64,000 nucleotides of DNA from Archegozetes longisetosus (GCA_018873245.2 JAEMBT020000009.1:6487180-6551179); one strand, 5' to 3'. Numbered from the stretch's first letter, positions 11,531 to 25,001 are shown. Notes: a model not told the origin generated them from the letters alone. Numbers and translations are program-made.

Positions 11531-14088
11531 GAAGATCAAAGAAATTTTAGCTGTACAATATAATAAAACTAAATACAACCAAATTATTTCTAGTATATGC
11601 CAAATAATTGTTAACATTCGATTGAAGTTCATGTTTGAATAATGATAGTATTTTAGGTCAAGAACATAGACTGAATCTAACGTGATATGAATAATCAGTG
11701 TAAGTATATTCTTTTAAATAGAATGCTGTTAAATTCAATTAAACCTATTTCACTTCAAGATTGTCTTACCGTGGCTCATGATTTTTTCCCATTTTCAATG
11801 AACTTGGTTCACGTGAAAAGTAAACCACAACTTTTTGTTCAATAAAATCAAATACCAAATTCAGCTAAGCTTATTTAACTCTCACATTAAGTTAAATAGT
11901 TTCCAAAAAGGGACTAATTTAATCTATAGAAAATCAAGGCTTATTTTTATCCTTTTTTTAAGAACAATCTATCTGAGTGTTCAAGCTAGATAGGTTTAAC
12001 TGTAGGACTAAAATATCTAGCTTAGTGAATACTGTCCACTAATTTTTGAATCTGACCGACAGAAATGAGCAAGAGATGATGAATCTAGACACTTTTTAAA
12101 AGGCAGTACGCGGTTAAGCATAAGTAAATCTCTAAAATATTTTGTTCTATTATCAGTGATTTAGTTTTAAAGTTAAGTAATCTTAAACCCGTAGTTAGCG
12201 CGCCTTTACCTTAACTTGCCTTAACCCTACTCAATTTAATTAACTCATAGTTTGGCAAGGTGAGGCTAAATTAAGCAAGTTTGTGACCAGTACCGTAGCT
12301 AGGTTTTTAGTCTATGGGGGAGGATGATTAATAAAATGATAAATTAAATGCTGAGGCTTGGCTGAGGCAAGCACTAACTCCCATTGAGATATCTATCAAT
12401 TAGTTATCAAATGTTTCACTGATTTTTAACAATAAGCAGTTGATTGATGCATCAAATAGGCTTTCAAAGTCTTAGGCGATATTATTTTCAGTATAGACTC
12501 CCATTTTGAAAAAATCTCCGGAGAACCATGGTACCCCTAAAATCCCCTTTCTAAGGCTGTGGTTGGATAGGAAAATGGCTCATCTAGCGCATTAAGATAA
12601 AAGGTGTATAACTGAAACCTAAATCAAGTATAAGTTTTCTCGTTAACTTACGAAAGTGCAAACTTTAGGAGAGTTAAAGCTTTGTTTATTTGAAGCTTGT
12701 TAAAGCAGTAACTGGGGCGACTCTTCAAGAAAAGAAAAGCTAAAATCTCTTCCATTACCAATTTTTATTATCACAATAGTCACCAGAACCAACACACAAA
12801 ATAAAACTTGTCAACAAATATTCAATTTCCCTAATCAGATTTTCCTGAAATATCCTTTATAACTCAATTTTATTGTATTTAACTAGATTATTGTATTTAC
12901 TATGTACAGTATGTATCTTCAAACTAGAAATTAATTTTAATATAATTTTAAACTAAGACTTAATATTTGCTAATAAATGACTTTAAAATCCTCATTAATT
13001 AAATACTAAACTAAGTAAAACACTTTATTATAAGTGCAAGATAACCGAATTGAATGCTGAATCCTATTTCTAAATAAAGTTTGAAATAAATTATATTTTC
13101 AATCAATAAATTGGAAATATTCTTATTTGACACGCAAAGCAGTAATTATTCGATTTAAAAATAAAAATTAACAAATAGTATTATATTTCAAATTATTTAT
13201 TGATTATTATTCTGATTAAAATTAAGCGCCACCACGAACTAATTGAGTTCTCATTCAGAGTATAATTAACACTATAGCCCTGAATGTTCAAAATTCTTAC
13301 ATCCGCAATCGCTGAAGTAATTCCCGCTGCAGAAATTTCATAATATATCAAGTATTTTAAAAAATTATTAAGTTCTCTTTTAGAAGACAATTAGAATCTG
13401 TTTATTAGTTATTCATTAAAATTAAACAACAACTTTATTTTAAACGCTATACTGAATCGCTCTCTGACAAGTATTATAATAAGTATTATGTACTCGATAT
13501 AAGTAATTATCCAAATTCTTATATGTTTTAATGACTTAATGAACCACAGCTTCAGATATTTAGAGCGATTGATTTCCTCAACTCAAAAGTGAATAGAATT
13601 CTATGTTGTTTTGCTAAACGAGATTAAGTTCAAGAGAATAAAATAATAGGAGATACACCCGAAAACTAACTGAAAAGCAAAAAGATAATTCATATTGCAA
13701 CGGAAATTTGATATTTAGTTCATTAATTTCAAGTTAATTTAATATTAGAATGAATACAGCTAAAAACTCTAATAATTCGCGATTCGTGATATACAAACAT
13801 TCCCCATATTCACACCAATTTCTTGTTAAATTTAATCTATAATTTACTTTAATTTCTATATTTAATATTATATAAGCTTCCAAATACCTGATATATTATG
13901 ATCTGACGGGGAGGGGTATATCATTACAAAACATCATTTCTAGCTGCTTTCAAGTATCATTAAGTTGTTGAGTACAATAACAGTTATTGATATTCTCCAA
14001 ACTTTTGAACTGCAATTACTATTCATTGATTGACCTACCACTCATACATTATTTAAATTATATTTTTTATTTCTATATAAACTTCTTA
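11531..14088. other. Gene-free interval left of the gustatory receptor pair
   Basis: AT-rich DNA with a less AT-rich patch at about 12180-12700 that contains short C- and G-runs and looks like foreign repeat material, although I could not define ends. A 65-codon minus frame at 13193-13390 has no recognisable content. From about 13435 rightward the sequence is homologous to 15982 onward, that is, to the 3' flank of GrB. Confidence 0.35.
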
Positions 14089-14094
14089 TTTATT
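14089..14094 (-). terminator. Poly(A) signal of GrA
   Basis: AATAAA on the minus strand, 15 nt beyond the stop codon of the third exon of GrA. Its position close to the newly identified terminal exon supports that exon being the true 3' end. Confidence 0.45.
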
Positions 14095-14108
14095 AGATTA
14101 ACTTGAAA

Positions 14109-15500
14109 TTAAAGATTTTTAAACGAAATTTTAATTACTTTTGTAAAATATTGTGTCGTAAACGGAAAAATGTTCAAACAGTATATCCCGATCGTGGGAC
14201 CAGACAGTCGTTCAATGATTTTAATTAACTGTTAAAATATTGAAAGTTTATGAAATAACAAAAATAGATTATAACCAGATAATATTTTACTTTGAATTTT
14301 GAGTCAAGTTTGACATCATATTTATGAATGATGGAAAATATCGTTTTATATGACTTATGAGCCTTCACAAAATTTAGAAAAAGTTTAATCAGACATTTTC
14401 TCAAATAAAACTTGAATTGTTACCTGAGAACTCAGATATGCTGGAATTGAAGCAAATAATAGGGCATAGATTATAACAGAAGTTAGAATCATAATAAACC
14501 CAATTCTCAAACTTATTACTAGATCACCAAAGATTGTTACATAAACTAATAGATCAATTGTTGAAATGAGAGTCAGATAGAAAATAAAGTAAATTAAGTT
14601 AAAGCACTGATTATATTTCTTCGAAATTAATGTCAAACTATTATGTTCTGAAATCAATTGTGGTAAAGATTTTTCTGATGATATTGTGCAATTTAGTTGA
14701 GTATTCAATTGTTTGAATCTGAGTATTAAATATATCTGTGAATAGCATAACAATGCGACCGATGCTGTGAAATTAGAAATAGCTAAATAAAGAAAAACTA
14801 TTTCAAGAACGAGCCAAATTGTAGTTAAGAATGGATCGAAATTTAAGTTTTTGCCCTCAATTGCTAAATAAGCAAAGAAAATACACAAAAAGCAAGATGA
14901 TATGATGCCTGGACGGTAAATCATTTTCAAAATGATAATGTTACAAATTCGACATGTTCGATGATATTTCATCAGATTCTGTTGCCATAAGTTATGATTG
15001 ACTCCATTTTTCAACAGATTCAGTTCGTTTAAAAATACTAGTTTTTTAGTTTTTTGACCAATTATTAAATGAGTTGCCATACTCGTATACAATAATCCAC
15101 CGAAAAATAAAGTTAAATTACATATTTTTCGATATTTGGTTATATAGAAAAAATCACCCAAAAGTATCCAAATATCCTGTTGAACAAACTGTACCAAAAG
15201 TGATTTGAAAGTGAATAACCAGCAATATATACAAATAATGCATGAAATCAGATATCTTCTCGAATTCAAATCTTTATTATTGTAATAGTCATCAAAACTA
15301 GTGCTTAAAATATAATTTTTCGAACAAAATGACTCGATTTCACAGATAGGATTTCTACGAAACATATCAGAGGAAGTAAACTTTAAACTCAATTTTTCCT
15401 TATATTTCTTACAAACAGATTTAGTTACACTTAAAATACTTTTAAAGTAGGAAATCATCTTAATTAACATCTTAGTGTTGACTTGCTTATCTGAGCACAA
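14109..15500 (-). CDS. GrA: gustatory receptor-like 7-TM protein, 3 exons, 422 aa
   Basis: Exon 1 is 14424-15500, exon 2 is 14291-14362 (24 codons) and exon 3 is 14109-14228 (39 codons plus stop). Both introns are short, GT..AG and phase 0. Read through, exon 1 would stop at 14385, but the spliced form adds AHKSYKTIFSIIHKYDVKLD and then IIERLSGPTIGIYCLNIFPF followed by TTQYF. That is the usual C-terminal signature of arthropod gustatory receptors (ERLSG..IG, CLN.F..TT). Several hydrophobic helices precede it. By comparison with GrB the true start may be the internal ATG at 15458 (MISYFKSI). This is probably a ligand-gated chemoreceptor channel subunit in sensory neurons; the ligand is unknown. 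It is the left copy of a tandem pair. Confidence 0.8.
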
Positions 15501-16399
15501 TAAACCACAAATTTTCGACTTATAAATGAATTAATAATTTTGTAGATTTAGTATAATTTAAAGAAGTAGGAAGCTGAATCCTTATTCTCAATAGACTGGA
15601 ATAAGCTTGCTTTATGGTTTCTAAAATGAGAAACCTTTGCTTGACACGCATTGCAACGATAAACAATAAAGTTTAACTTTAAAGGTAGTATAACTGATTT
15701 ATTATATAATTAATAGTACTTTTATTCTCGATATAATTTACAGTTCTGCTATAAGACTTCTTATGATGAGATCTCTCACGATATAATATTGCATAACTTA
15801 GTGGCGTATTGCGATAAAAATAATTCAATATAATGTTTACACCGTAAACCATCTTCAATACTTGTGAAACATTGAGTTTTGGACCACATTTAACCCAACC
15901 TAATCTAACCTAACCTAATATTCTTTAGAAAAATTATTAGAACTTGTTTACTAACTATTAATTAGAAACTAATTAATGACTTCATTTAAAGTGCTATACT
16001 GAATCACTCTCTGATAAACTAGTATTGGGTACTCTTTACAAGCAATTATTCCGACCCTCAAATCTTCCAATGACTAATTAAATATATTTAGAGAGATCGA
16101 TATCCTCTATGTTGCTCTACTGAACGAAGTTAAGTTCAAGAGAATAAAATAAAAAGAAATGCATCCCATAACAAACTGAAAGAAAGAAAATAATTCATAT
16201 TTTCATAGACATTTTCTATTTAGTCCCTAATTTTCAAGTCAATTTAGTAATAGAATGAGTACTAACTGATTGATGAACTTAATATCTCCAAATGCTTGAA
16301 TTACAATTGCGATTCAATTATCAACTTGCCTGACATTCAGACACTGCTTAAATTAAAGTTTTCTGCTTTCTGTCGCTTATGCATTTAATTGACTTGAAA
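15501..16399. other. Spacer between GrA and GrB
   Basis: Contains the GrA 5' flank and the GrB 3' flank. The part from about 15982 to 16399 is homologous to 13435-14108, so the tandem repeat unit includes about 0.5-0.7 kb of 3' flank. A short interstitial AACCT tract lies at 15892-15918. Confidence 0.5.
15892..15918. repeat. Interstitial AACCT (TTAGG) tract
   Basis: Degenerate repeats of AACCT/AACCC, the complement of the arthropod telomere unit TTAGG. It is only about five units, so it is not a telomere. Confidence 0.6.
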
Positions 16400-17828
16400 T
16401 TAAAGATTTTTAGATGAAGTTTTAATTACTTTTGTAAAATATTGTGTTGTAAACGGAAAAATGTTTAAACAGTAAATTCCGATCGTGGGACCAGACAGTC
16501 GTTCAATGATTTGCATCAACTATTAGAATATTGAAAATTTATGAGATAACAAAAGACGAGCCTTTATAACCAGATAATACTTTACTTTGAATTTTGAGTC
16601 AAGTTTGACATCATATTTATGAATGATGGAAAATATCATTTTATATGACTTATGAGCCTTCACAAAATTTAGAAAAAGTTTAATCAGAGATTTTCTCAAA
16701 TAAAACTTGAATTGTTACCTGAGAACTCAAATACGCCGGAATTGAAGCAAATAATAGGGCATAGATTATAACAGAAGTTAGAATCATAGTAAATCCAATT
16801 CTCAAGCTGATTGTTAGATCACCAAAGACTGTTACATAAACTAATAGATCGATTGTTGAAATGAGAGTCAGATAGAGAATAAAATAAATTAAGTTAAAGC
16901 ACTGATTATATTTGTTCGTAATCAATGTCAAACTATTGTGTTCTGAAATCAATTTTAGTAAAGAATTTTCTGATAATATCGTGCAATTTAGTTGAGTATT
17001 CAATTGTTTGAATCTGAGTATTAAATATATCAGTGAATAACATAACAGTGCAATTAGAGCTATGAAATTTGAAAGAGCAAAGTAAATCCAAATTATTAGA
17101 AGAATGAGCCAAATAATAGTTAAGAATGGATCGAAGTTTAAGTTTTTGTCCTCAATTGCACAATAGGCAAAGAAAGTACATACAAAACAAGAAGATATGA
17201 CACCTGAATAGAAAATCATTTTCAAAATGATAATGTTAAAAATTTGACATATTCTGTCATATTTCATCAGATTCTGTTGCCATAAGTTATGATTGACTCC
17301 ATTTTTCAACAGATTCAGTTCGTTTAAAAATACTAGTTTTTTAGTTTTTTGACCAATTGTTAAATGAGTCGCAACACTCGAATATAAGAATCCACCAAAA
17401 AGTACAATAAAATTACATATTTCTCGATATTTGGTTATATAGAAAAAATCACCCAAAAGTATCCAAATATCCTGTTGAACAAACTGTACCAAAAGTGATT
17501 TGAAAGTGAATAACCAGCAATATACACAAATAATGCATGAAATCAGATATCTTCTCGAATTCAAATCTTTATTATTGTAATAGTCATCAAAACTGATGCT
17601 TAAAATATAATTTTTCCAACAAAATGATTCGATTTCTTTGATCGGATTTCTACAAATTATACTACTAAAAGTTGAACAAAGACTGTTTTTATATTTCTTA
17701 CAAACTGACTTGGTTGAATCAAAAATACTTTTTAATATAGAAACCATCGTAGATGAGACTTCAGACTTGATCAGCGCAGCTGATCTCAATAAAACTTTTT
17801 GGCTTATAAATAAATGAATAATTTTCAT
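16400..17828 (-). CDS. GrB: gustatory receptor-like 7-TM protein, 3 exons, up to 433 aa
   Basis: Exon 1 is 16719-17828, exon 2 is 16586-16657 and exon 3 is 16400-16519, the same lengths and phases as GrA for the two small exons. It adds AHKSYKMIFSIIHKYDVKLD and IIERLSGPTIGIYCLNIFPF after the membrane core. Several differences from GrA in exon 3 are synonymous, which argues that both copies are constrained. The ATG at 17828 gives a 27-residue extension that aligns to 5' flank in GrA. The ATG at 17747 (MVSILKSIF) is the better start by homology and gives 406 aa. Most divergence from GrA is in the N-terminal 50 residues and in helices around residues 190-250 (long numbering). No stops or frame breaks are seen. 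Confidence 0.8.
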
Positions 17829-18226
17829 ACTGTTTAATTACTTATAATAAAAAAGTATAAACTTTTGCTTCGAGTTTATAAAACAAGAAATTTTAATTTA
17901 ACATGCATAGCAACGATAACTAATACGATTTATTATAAGAATATGACTTCAACTGTTTATATAATAGAAAAAATTGTAACTTTTAACATAATTTATGAGC
18001 TGATTTCGTGTCTAGAAAATAAGTTGATAGATTATTTATAATTTTACACATGAAAATCAATATTAAATATAGATTTTTGTTTAACCTTAATCTAAATATC
18101 GATCAACATGTGAGAATGAAATTTGAAAAAATAGATAATCATTTTTATAGATTATATACAGAACTTAAAAATTCGGTTATTCAAAGCCAAATCTCAGTCT
18201 CTTTGTTGAAACATTAATCTATGCAT
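17829..18226. other. Spacer between GrB and gene B
   Basis: About 400 bases of AT-rich DNA forming the GrB 5' flank and gene B 3' flank. No gene or clear motif is seen. Confidence 0.35.
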
Positions 18227-21200
18227 TCAGATCCTAATAGTTTGTTCTTCCGAAATATTAATTCTAACTTTTTTATCCATTCCTATACCTTCTTCTAACT
18301 CAATTTCATTACTGTGTCCTAAGTCCGGACTCTTTTCGCTATTATTAGTGTTGGTTAAGGTACCATTTTTATGGGGCTCCTCGGTTACATACTTAGGCTT
18401 AGACCACAAAGTCATTAGATTGGAAAATGGACACTCGATTAGAATATAGAAAAGATATGCCAATATGAATGTGAGCATGATATCAATGATTGAGTTTTCA
18501 ATCTAAGAGAAAAATATTTGTATGTTCAACTTTTTCTCGTATAATTCATCCTGAAAATACTAACCATTAGTCCGTCAGTCATCAGGATAGTCTCCTTGAC
18601 AGAAAATACACGCCTTATAATAACTATGAAGTGGACCATAAAGAAAGCAAATGATAATCGGGCGAATGGTCGAAAGTTAGGCCATGAGAGCAAGTAATTC
18701 AAAATATCTATCAAAAAAAGAGATAGTGGTTTGAAATGTTCATCTGTACTATAAAGCTTAATTAAGTGGAGAATAATTTATCTCAAATGATAAATTCAAA
18801 ATCGAATCAATACGAAGAAAAAGTGATAAAAGTTTCTGTCAATAGAAAAGATTTACTAAAATTGGAAGAATCATCCTAAAATCTCTAAAAATCAGGTCAC
18901 GAGATAGTTCCTATCTTCATAGAAAAATAGATAAATATTAAGAATAAACATTTAGCTCAAAATAATCTTAAAAAATAACTCAAACTATGATAACATACGA
19001 GCTCTTCCGGTACACAAAGCGTAGAAAATCCAAGTAAAAGCAGCGGCAAATGCTAATCTACCAAAAGTATACCACAGGAGTACGCTATGAATCGGTGCCG
19101 TCTCATCCAACTTCCAGAGTGTGTTGTTCCACATGAAAACAAGAATAACTGAGAGGACAGTCAGCACCCATAGTATAATCTCATGTTCAATAATTAGTTT
19201 CAAATCTTGTTTCAACAAATAACCACCAATCACTCCGATCAGAAAACTAGCGATATATATAGTGGTAGATAAGTGATACCAAGTAAATGATTTGATTAAT
19301 TCTTCAAATGATTCGATTTTCATGTATTGGACATGTGGTAGAATACCGAAGATTGTTGGCACGACTGTTAGGAATAGTCCGATAACTATTGCACCGATTG
19401 TTAGTTGAAGTCCACGTTTAGGATTTTTGTAGTATATAATTATAAGTATTGGCACTATTACGTGAAGTTGGAATAGGACTGATACGAACCAAACCGATGG
19501 ATTACACTTTATTAGAGAAAAATGTTATAAATAAATTAGTTCTAATACAACATTTTCCAATTTTATTCGACGCGCCAGCATATCTCAATTGCTTTTATTC
19601 TATTCTATGTTCAGAAAGTTCATTAATAAGAAAAAATGTTTATGCATTATTGCCAGCTCGTGTTTCTTCAGAATGAAAATTAGAGATTAACACAACCCGA
19701 TTCTGTGTGTCAAACTTCCATTAAAAATCTGAATTCGTTTGTCTCTCATTTTCATTCTGAATAGAACGCATGCCAACAATAATGCGAACTTTTATTATTA
19801 TTCACAAAGCTGTAACTAGGGATGGGCAGAGGGCCAGGCCTTCAAAGATTTTTGAGCACAGTGTAGTTTTGTAGGAGTGAAAACTTAACGAGAAGTCGAA
19901 TATAAAATCAAAGATTAAATGGTTCAGCGTGTATGTCAATTGAATAAGTTTACAACTTATTAGTAACAAAAGATTTTCAATATTTATTGACACCTTAGCA
20001 GAGGTAATGTTAAATATTGCTCTTTGTGTGTTAAATTTCAAATCACATTTCAAATGACGTAAGTTGACTGTTAAGCAACAAATAATGTTGATTGACAAAA
20101 TTAAAACAAAGGAGGGACTCTTACTTTTAAATTTAGTCCTTTTGGTAGACTTAAAGTGAAAACTGGTTAGCTCTGGATTTAGATAACTTTGTCATGAAGT
20201 TTACTTAAAATCGTTGTAATAGAAAAATGATATTGATTTAGATTTACACGCAATAAAGAATGAGCTTTGTCGACATTTTTCTAATTTCTGGCCCCCAAAC
20301 TGAAAACCTGGTTATAGTAGTGCTTATTCACAGACTTTCCCCGACATACCATAAATGATTAAAATGAATATCAGCAATCATTAAGGAAAATTATATTCTT
20401 TAAAAGATAATAATTATCTAATATAAGGTTTCGTTAGCACATGACACTGTAGTATCTATTCATTAATACCTGAACTTGAGTTAATTCAAATGTGAACGTG
20501 ATAGCAACAATTTATAGCCTCCAAGCAAATTAAACCTGATATTAATAATACCATACATTTATCTGACACATTTCTATTGGAGCATTTAATTAGCGTTACC
20601 TTAAGTTGGATCCTATAGTATGAAATAAAATTTCAAATTCAGAATAAATTAGCCTTTTCTCTTAAAATATTTAAGCAATTATTTCTACTTTCATAACAAT
20701 TCGATGTGAGTTAAATTGAATGATTTTTTAAAAATGTTAGCGCGTTCAACAATGTTAATAAACTCTTCATTAAGTATTGTTATAGACTTACATAAGGCAC
20801 TGCTTCTTGTCTTGGCATAATTCCGAACAGTTCATTAAAATTGGCTACAAAGAGAAATTCAGACAAGATGACAAGAGGTGATTCGCATCCACGCATAACC
20901 CAATTGACGCCATGGTCCCAAATGGGACCACTTGCCAAAAGTGGCAGTAAATAAAAGAATATTATCGATCCTAACAAAAGAACTGAAAATCTAACCCATC
21001 GGTCTGCCACATAAATAGGATAATTAAATTTTCCACCAGTTCTCTGTAACTTTGTCAATAGGCCTTGCGCTAACATGAAACCACTAAAAGAAAAATTCAA
21101 ATCAATTAACTTTGATTTAATCAAACTTTTCCTAATGTAAAAATGAAAGTTTCCAAAGGAAAAGCTATAATTCTGTCAAAAATAGTTTTTTATATGGTAA

Positions 21201-24200
21201 AGTTACTATGAAAAATTAGTTTTTGCTCAAAATTTTCATATTCTATAAAACAATTACGATTTTATGAAAACTAATAAAAAGTTTGATATCAAACCTCAAC
21301 GTAAACAATACGTCAATAAGTAATGAATTTCTGAGTGTTGAATATCTATCAAGATATAAGACAAGTCCGGGATATGTAGCAAAACTTCGTTTAAGAGTTA
21401 CTATTCCCATTGTGGCAAGTGTGTTGTAAAAATGAAAAACATAGAAATGCAAGGTCAGAAACAGTTTTATTGTGTCCAAAGCGGCGAAAGTCTTATCTTC
21501 GCGCCAAAGTGCTCGAGTGTTAGTGACCAATGAGAATGTGTAGTAATACGGACTGGCGTTTGTAAGTTCTTCTCCCTCAAAACTGACATCTCCTAAATTG
21601 TTGTTATCTTTAATTATGCTTTTATCATAAATTATATCATAAATTTCGATTCCTGTTGAAGTTAACACAACAACTGTTAGCACTATCAGAATTGACCTGC
21701 AATTGAAAGGTTTTGAGTTAGGTTAGGTTAGGTTAGGTAGTTTAAGAGTATAATTCATTAGTGGAACGATAGTTTCTATATTTTCCTCCGAAAATGTCTA
21801 ATAATTATTATATAAATATATTTGTCAAATCAACAATAATCTTCCTCTTCAATAATTAAATCGTCGCTGGAAGAAAGGCATAAGTGATTTTTTTAGTATT
21901 GGTTACCTACGCATTTCTTCCAGCATATCATTGAATTATTGTCAAAATCCTTACATTGAAATTAACTGAAATATAGTGAAATCTTCGCTTTTGTCTTGGA
22001 TGTCACACTTAGGCCCGACTTCTAATGGCAAACGAGTTATCGGATAAAAAACTATAAAATTAATAAGACTGATTAATACCAGAATTTTGGAAAATGATTA
22101 TTTATGTGAAAATCTGAATTACGTTGATTGAGAAAATTTTCTACTTCATGTCTTTTACACAAGGCAGGAACACATAGACCCATCCTAAAAACAGATCCAT
22201 TGTGCATGTTAAGACCTTCTATTAGTTTTGTTAGTGTTGTCAAATTTTGTCCATTCAAGTTCTTGATATATCTGATATTCTCGTCCCAAGTTTGGTCATA
22301 AGGATCTCCTTTTTTGTATGAGTTAACTTTTGGATATGGAGCTATCAATTTGATCATACAGTACTGGTCTTTGACTACAAGTCCCTTTTCTACATCGGGA
22401 CTTGATATTTCTAAACATTCATCGTATTCGCCAAAACTGGAATGTTTGCCATCTGCGAAACCACTTTCTAGGAAGCGACCCATTGAATCCATAACTATGT
22501 CATAAGAAAACAATATATATGAGAATTGGGTGAATTTACAAAGATGGGAACCATAAATAAACAAGGATAAATTTGAATCGAGCTCGGTTTCAAAGCTAAC
22601 TTGATTTAAGTTTTTAGTTCAAGTTGAAAATCTAGGTACAAAATACTGATAAATGTTACATAGTTTCAAGATCACAAGATTGTGTAAACTTGAGATTATT
22701 TTTTACTTTAGCTCTTTGGTTTTATCAGATCTGATCTAATGAATATTAACGTTTGAGTTTTTTTGTTTACCATTGAAAGCAACTTATGTGAGAGCTAATC
22801 TAAACAATAATCAATTTTTTAACCATTATAGCCATTGCCAGTGGAAGGCTATAGCTCCATAGCCTTTTCAGAATTTATGTATAGATCTGTACTGAAAATA
22901 AGATATTGGGAAAAACTTCTAAACTGTGCTTATTTGATGTATCAATAGATAGCCTATTGTTAAACAATAATCAATGCTTGATAATAAATGATCAGATATT
23001 TGAACATTGATTATTGTTTACCTCAACAAAGGTGAGCATTTGATTTTGGATTTTTAGGCCTGATAATACAGCAGTGCATACAAGTTATTTGAACTAGAAT
23101 TTTTGAGTTACACATTTTTCACGATTAATTTCAATATGAAAACTTGAATATTTATGTTATACTGTCAATTTTTCTAATTCTTTTGTATATTTCATATTTC
23201 TAACCGTATCAAACATTGTTAATAAGATTTTGAATTGAGATTAAAATATCGTAACATTACGTAAAGTATTATAATTAAAAATCTAGTTTATAATTAATTA
23301 TTGTTTGATTGATATTTCAAATTATAGAAGTATTTTCTTTCAAAATAATAACTAAAATATTGATTGACTATATTTTAGGTCAAATTTGATTTAAAACAGA
23401 AGTTTTCTAATAATCTTATTTAACATATTTTTCAGTTAATTCATTATATGACTCGACTCTCAAATTATCGAATTTTTTCAGCATAAAACGAATAAATGAT
23501 TAAATAACGGGCTAAGATTTTATATAAGGTGAAAACTTTCCATTTCCTAGAGATAGACTATAATCGGCTAACTAAACGGAAGATAGACTCTGTTTAACGG
23601 ACCTAAAACAAGAAAGTGATCATTTCGAAATACCAGTGTTTTTAGATCATGTGGTATCTCAATGCTAGCAATGAACTGCTGGCCTAGTAAGAGACGTAAA
23701 TCTTTTGAATTACAAATTAGTCCTATTCAGTACTGGAGTACTTAAACTGGTTTTGTTCAATGTTTTAAGACAGCTATTTTCCCTCATAGCGATAATTATC
23801 GGATATTAAATGTGAGATTCAAAACAAATTTAAAGAGACTTATTTTCAAAAATAAATCGTTTTTGCCAACAGAGATGAAAGCCATGATCAGTAAAAATTT
23901 AATGCAGGTAGATTTACTATTGAACAAGTTGACAGTCGAATAGTTTTGTAGCAAAATTGAGTAATTTTTAAGTTATCAGAGCTAATAATCATGATATATT
24001 TCTATAAATTTATTCAAAGGCTTACGTGTATAGATTTCTAATTATTTGCGTAAGTGAAAAACTTTCCGAAACTCAAATTGTAGCCGAAAAATCGGACAAA
24101 AAATAAAAGCATAAAAAGTGATCAATTTATGAAAAGAAAACTTACACTTTATAGCCCATAACTCGTCGTTTCTGACACCAGTAATAATAGCGAAAAAGGA

Positions 24201-25001
24201 AGCAAAGCATTCAGGAGATAGAATCACATCAAGACTAGAGACAAAACCCAAAAGCTCTAGCATAGTGCTTCTATCCGGCTTAAACAAATCCCTATATAGA
24301 TTTCTCACATGATTCAATCTATCAAATGTTTCGTTGATATGTTTCACGTGTTTAGTAAGCGTTAAATTCTTCCCCTCTTCGTGAATATTCCTTAACTTAT
24401 CCAACAATTTCTCATCGTCACAACTATCGCTTCCTTGTTCTCCATCTTCTCCAGAATCATTGTCTTCATCACCAGTTGTTTCTATTTCATGATCACTTTC
24501 AGTACTTTCGGGACTTTTAGTACCACTAGAACTTTCAGTACTATCAGGACTCTCAGGACTTTCAGTACTTTCAGGGCTTTCAGGACTTTCAGTACTTTCG
24601 GGACTTTCAGGACTTTCAGTACTTTCGGGACTTTCAGCACTTTCAGGACTTCCAGTACTTTCAGAACTTTCAGTACCACTAGGACTCTCAGTACTATCTG
24701 GACTTTCACTATCAACTCTTGACTTTTCAGTAGTGGTAATATTATTATCAATTGTTGTATTCTCGATATCAATATCACTTTTAGTACTATTATCTTCTTG
24801 ATCACTACTAACACTAACTTTAACCTCACTTAAAGTACTGTCTATTGGAGCATCAGTTCGATTGTTTATTTCTTCAGCACCACTTCCATAATCATAAACA
24901 TAATCGTCATTGGTGTCATTTTGAGCACATAACACGAAATTCAATAATAGTATAACAACTAGTGAACTAATAATGGATAATCTAATTATTTTCAGAATCA
25001 T
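18227..25001 (-). CDS. Gene B: NRF-6-like membrane acyltransferase with Ser/Glu/Pro/Thr repeats, 8 exons, 981 aa
   Basis: Exons in transcript order: 24146-25001, 22123-22494, 21955-22051, 21295-21696, 20792-21083, 18999-19506, 18565-18707, 18227-18502. The spliced frame is open and every phase matches gene A. Exon 1 has a signal peptide (MILKIIRLSIISSLVVILLL), then a long acidic region with ESPESTESP repeats at about residues 95-165, likely O-glycosylated and extracellular. The NRF domain follows (GEYDECLEIS, DQYCMIKL, GLCVPALCK, VGPKCDIQD). The acyltransferase-3 domain starts at AALDTIKLFLTLHFYVFHFY; a second family His lies in FMVHFIVIIRR. The tail is long, acidic and ends TIRI. Introns 1 (1651 bp) and 5 (1285 bp) are unusually long and carry inverted-repeat DNA. 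It is the longest member of the array, owing to exon 1 and the tail. Confidence 0.88.
19625..19812. repeat. Imperfect inverted repeat in intron 5 of gene B
   Basis: The left arm (about 19637-19685, with GCATTATTG and CAGAATGAAAAT) matches the reverse complement of the right arm (about 19745-19800). It looks like an old foldback MITE. Ends and target duplication are not resolved. Confidence 0.4.
21716..21738. repeat. Interstitial TTAGG tract
   Basis: Four TTAGG units in intron 3 of gene B. This is the arthropod telomere unit, in an internal position. It is too short to be more than a repair scar or chance microsatellite. Confidence 0.65.
22801..23020. mobile_element. Candidate MITE in intron 1 of gene B
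   Basis: The 15-base word taaacaataatcaat at 22801-22815 recurs inverted at 23006-23020 and once more directly at 22961-22975. The 220-bp span has the size of a small TIR element. No target duplication is clear. Confidence 0.45.
24480..24720 (-). repeat. Ser/Glu/Pro/Thr coding repeat in gene B exon 1
   Basis: Tandem imperfect 9- and 12-base units encode ESP, EST and related triplets. Their regularity opens long frames on the opposite strand and in a second minus frame, which are artefacts. The orphan copy of this exon at 39.5-39.7 kb has fewer units, showing the array changes length. Confidence 0.8.

Larger units (their letters stand above)
13435..17830. repeat. Tandem duplication containing GrA and GrB
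   Basis: Two head-to-tail units, about 13435-15500 and 15982-17830, share the receptor gene and several hundred bases of 3' flank. Coding exons are the best conserved part and flanks have diverged, so the duplication is older than the C/C' duplication further right. Confidence 0.7.

Noticed and set aside
14385-15500. GrA as a single-exon gene ending at 14385
   Set aside because: A splice donor after LSSQ and two conserved downstream exons restore the family C-terminus, so the last 12 codons before the stop are intron.
21716-21738. TTAGG tract as a telomere
   Set aside because: Only four units, inside an intron of an intact gene, with unique sequence on both sides.
24435-24722. Plus-strand 95-codon frame of Phe/Ser/Thr/Arg repeats, and a second minus frame of Leu/Val/Lys repeats at 24482-24829
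   Set aside because: Both are mirror images of the Ser/Glu/Pro/Thr coding repeat of gene B exon 1, whose regular unit keeps other frames open.
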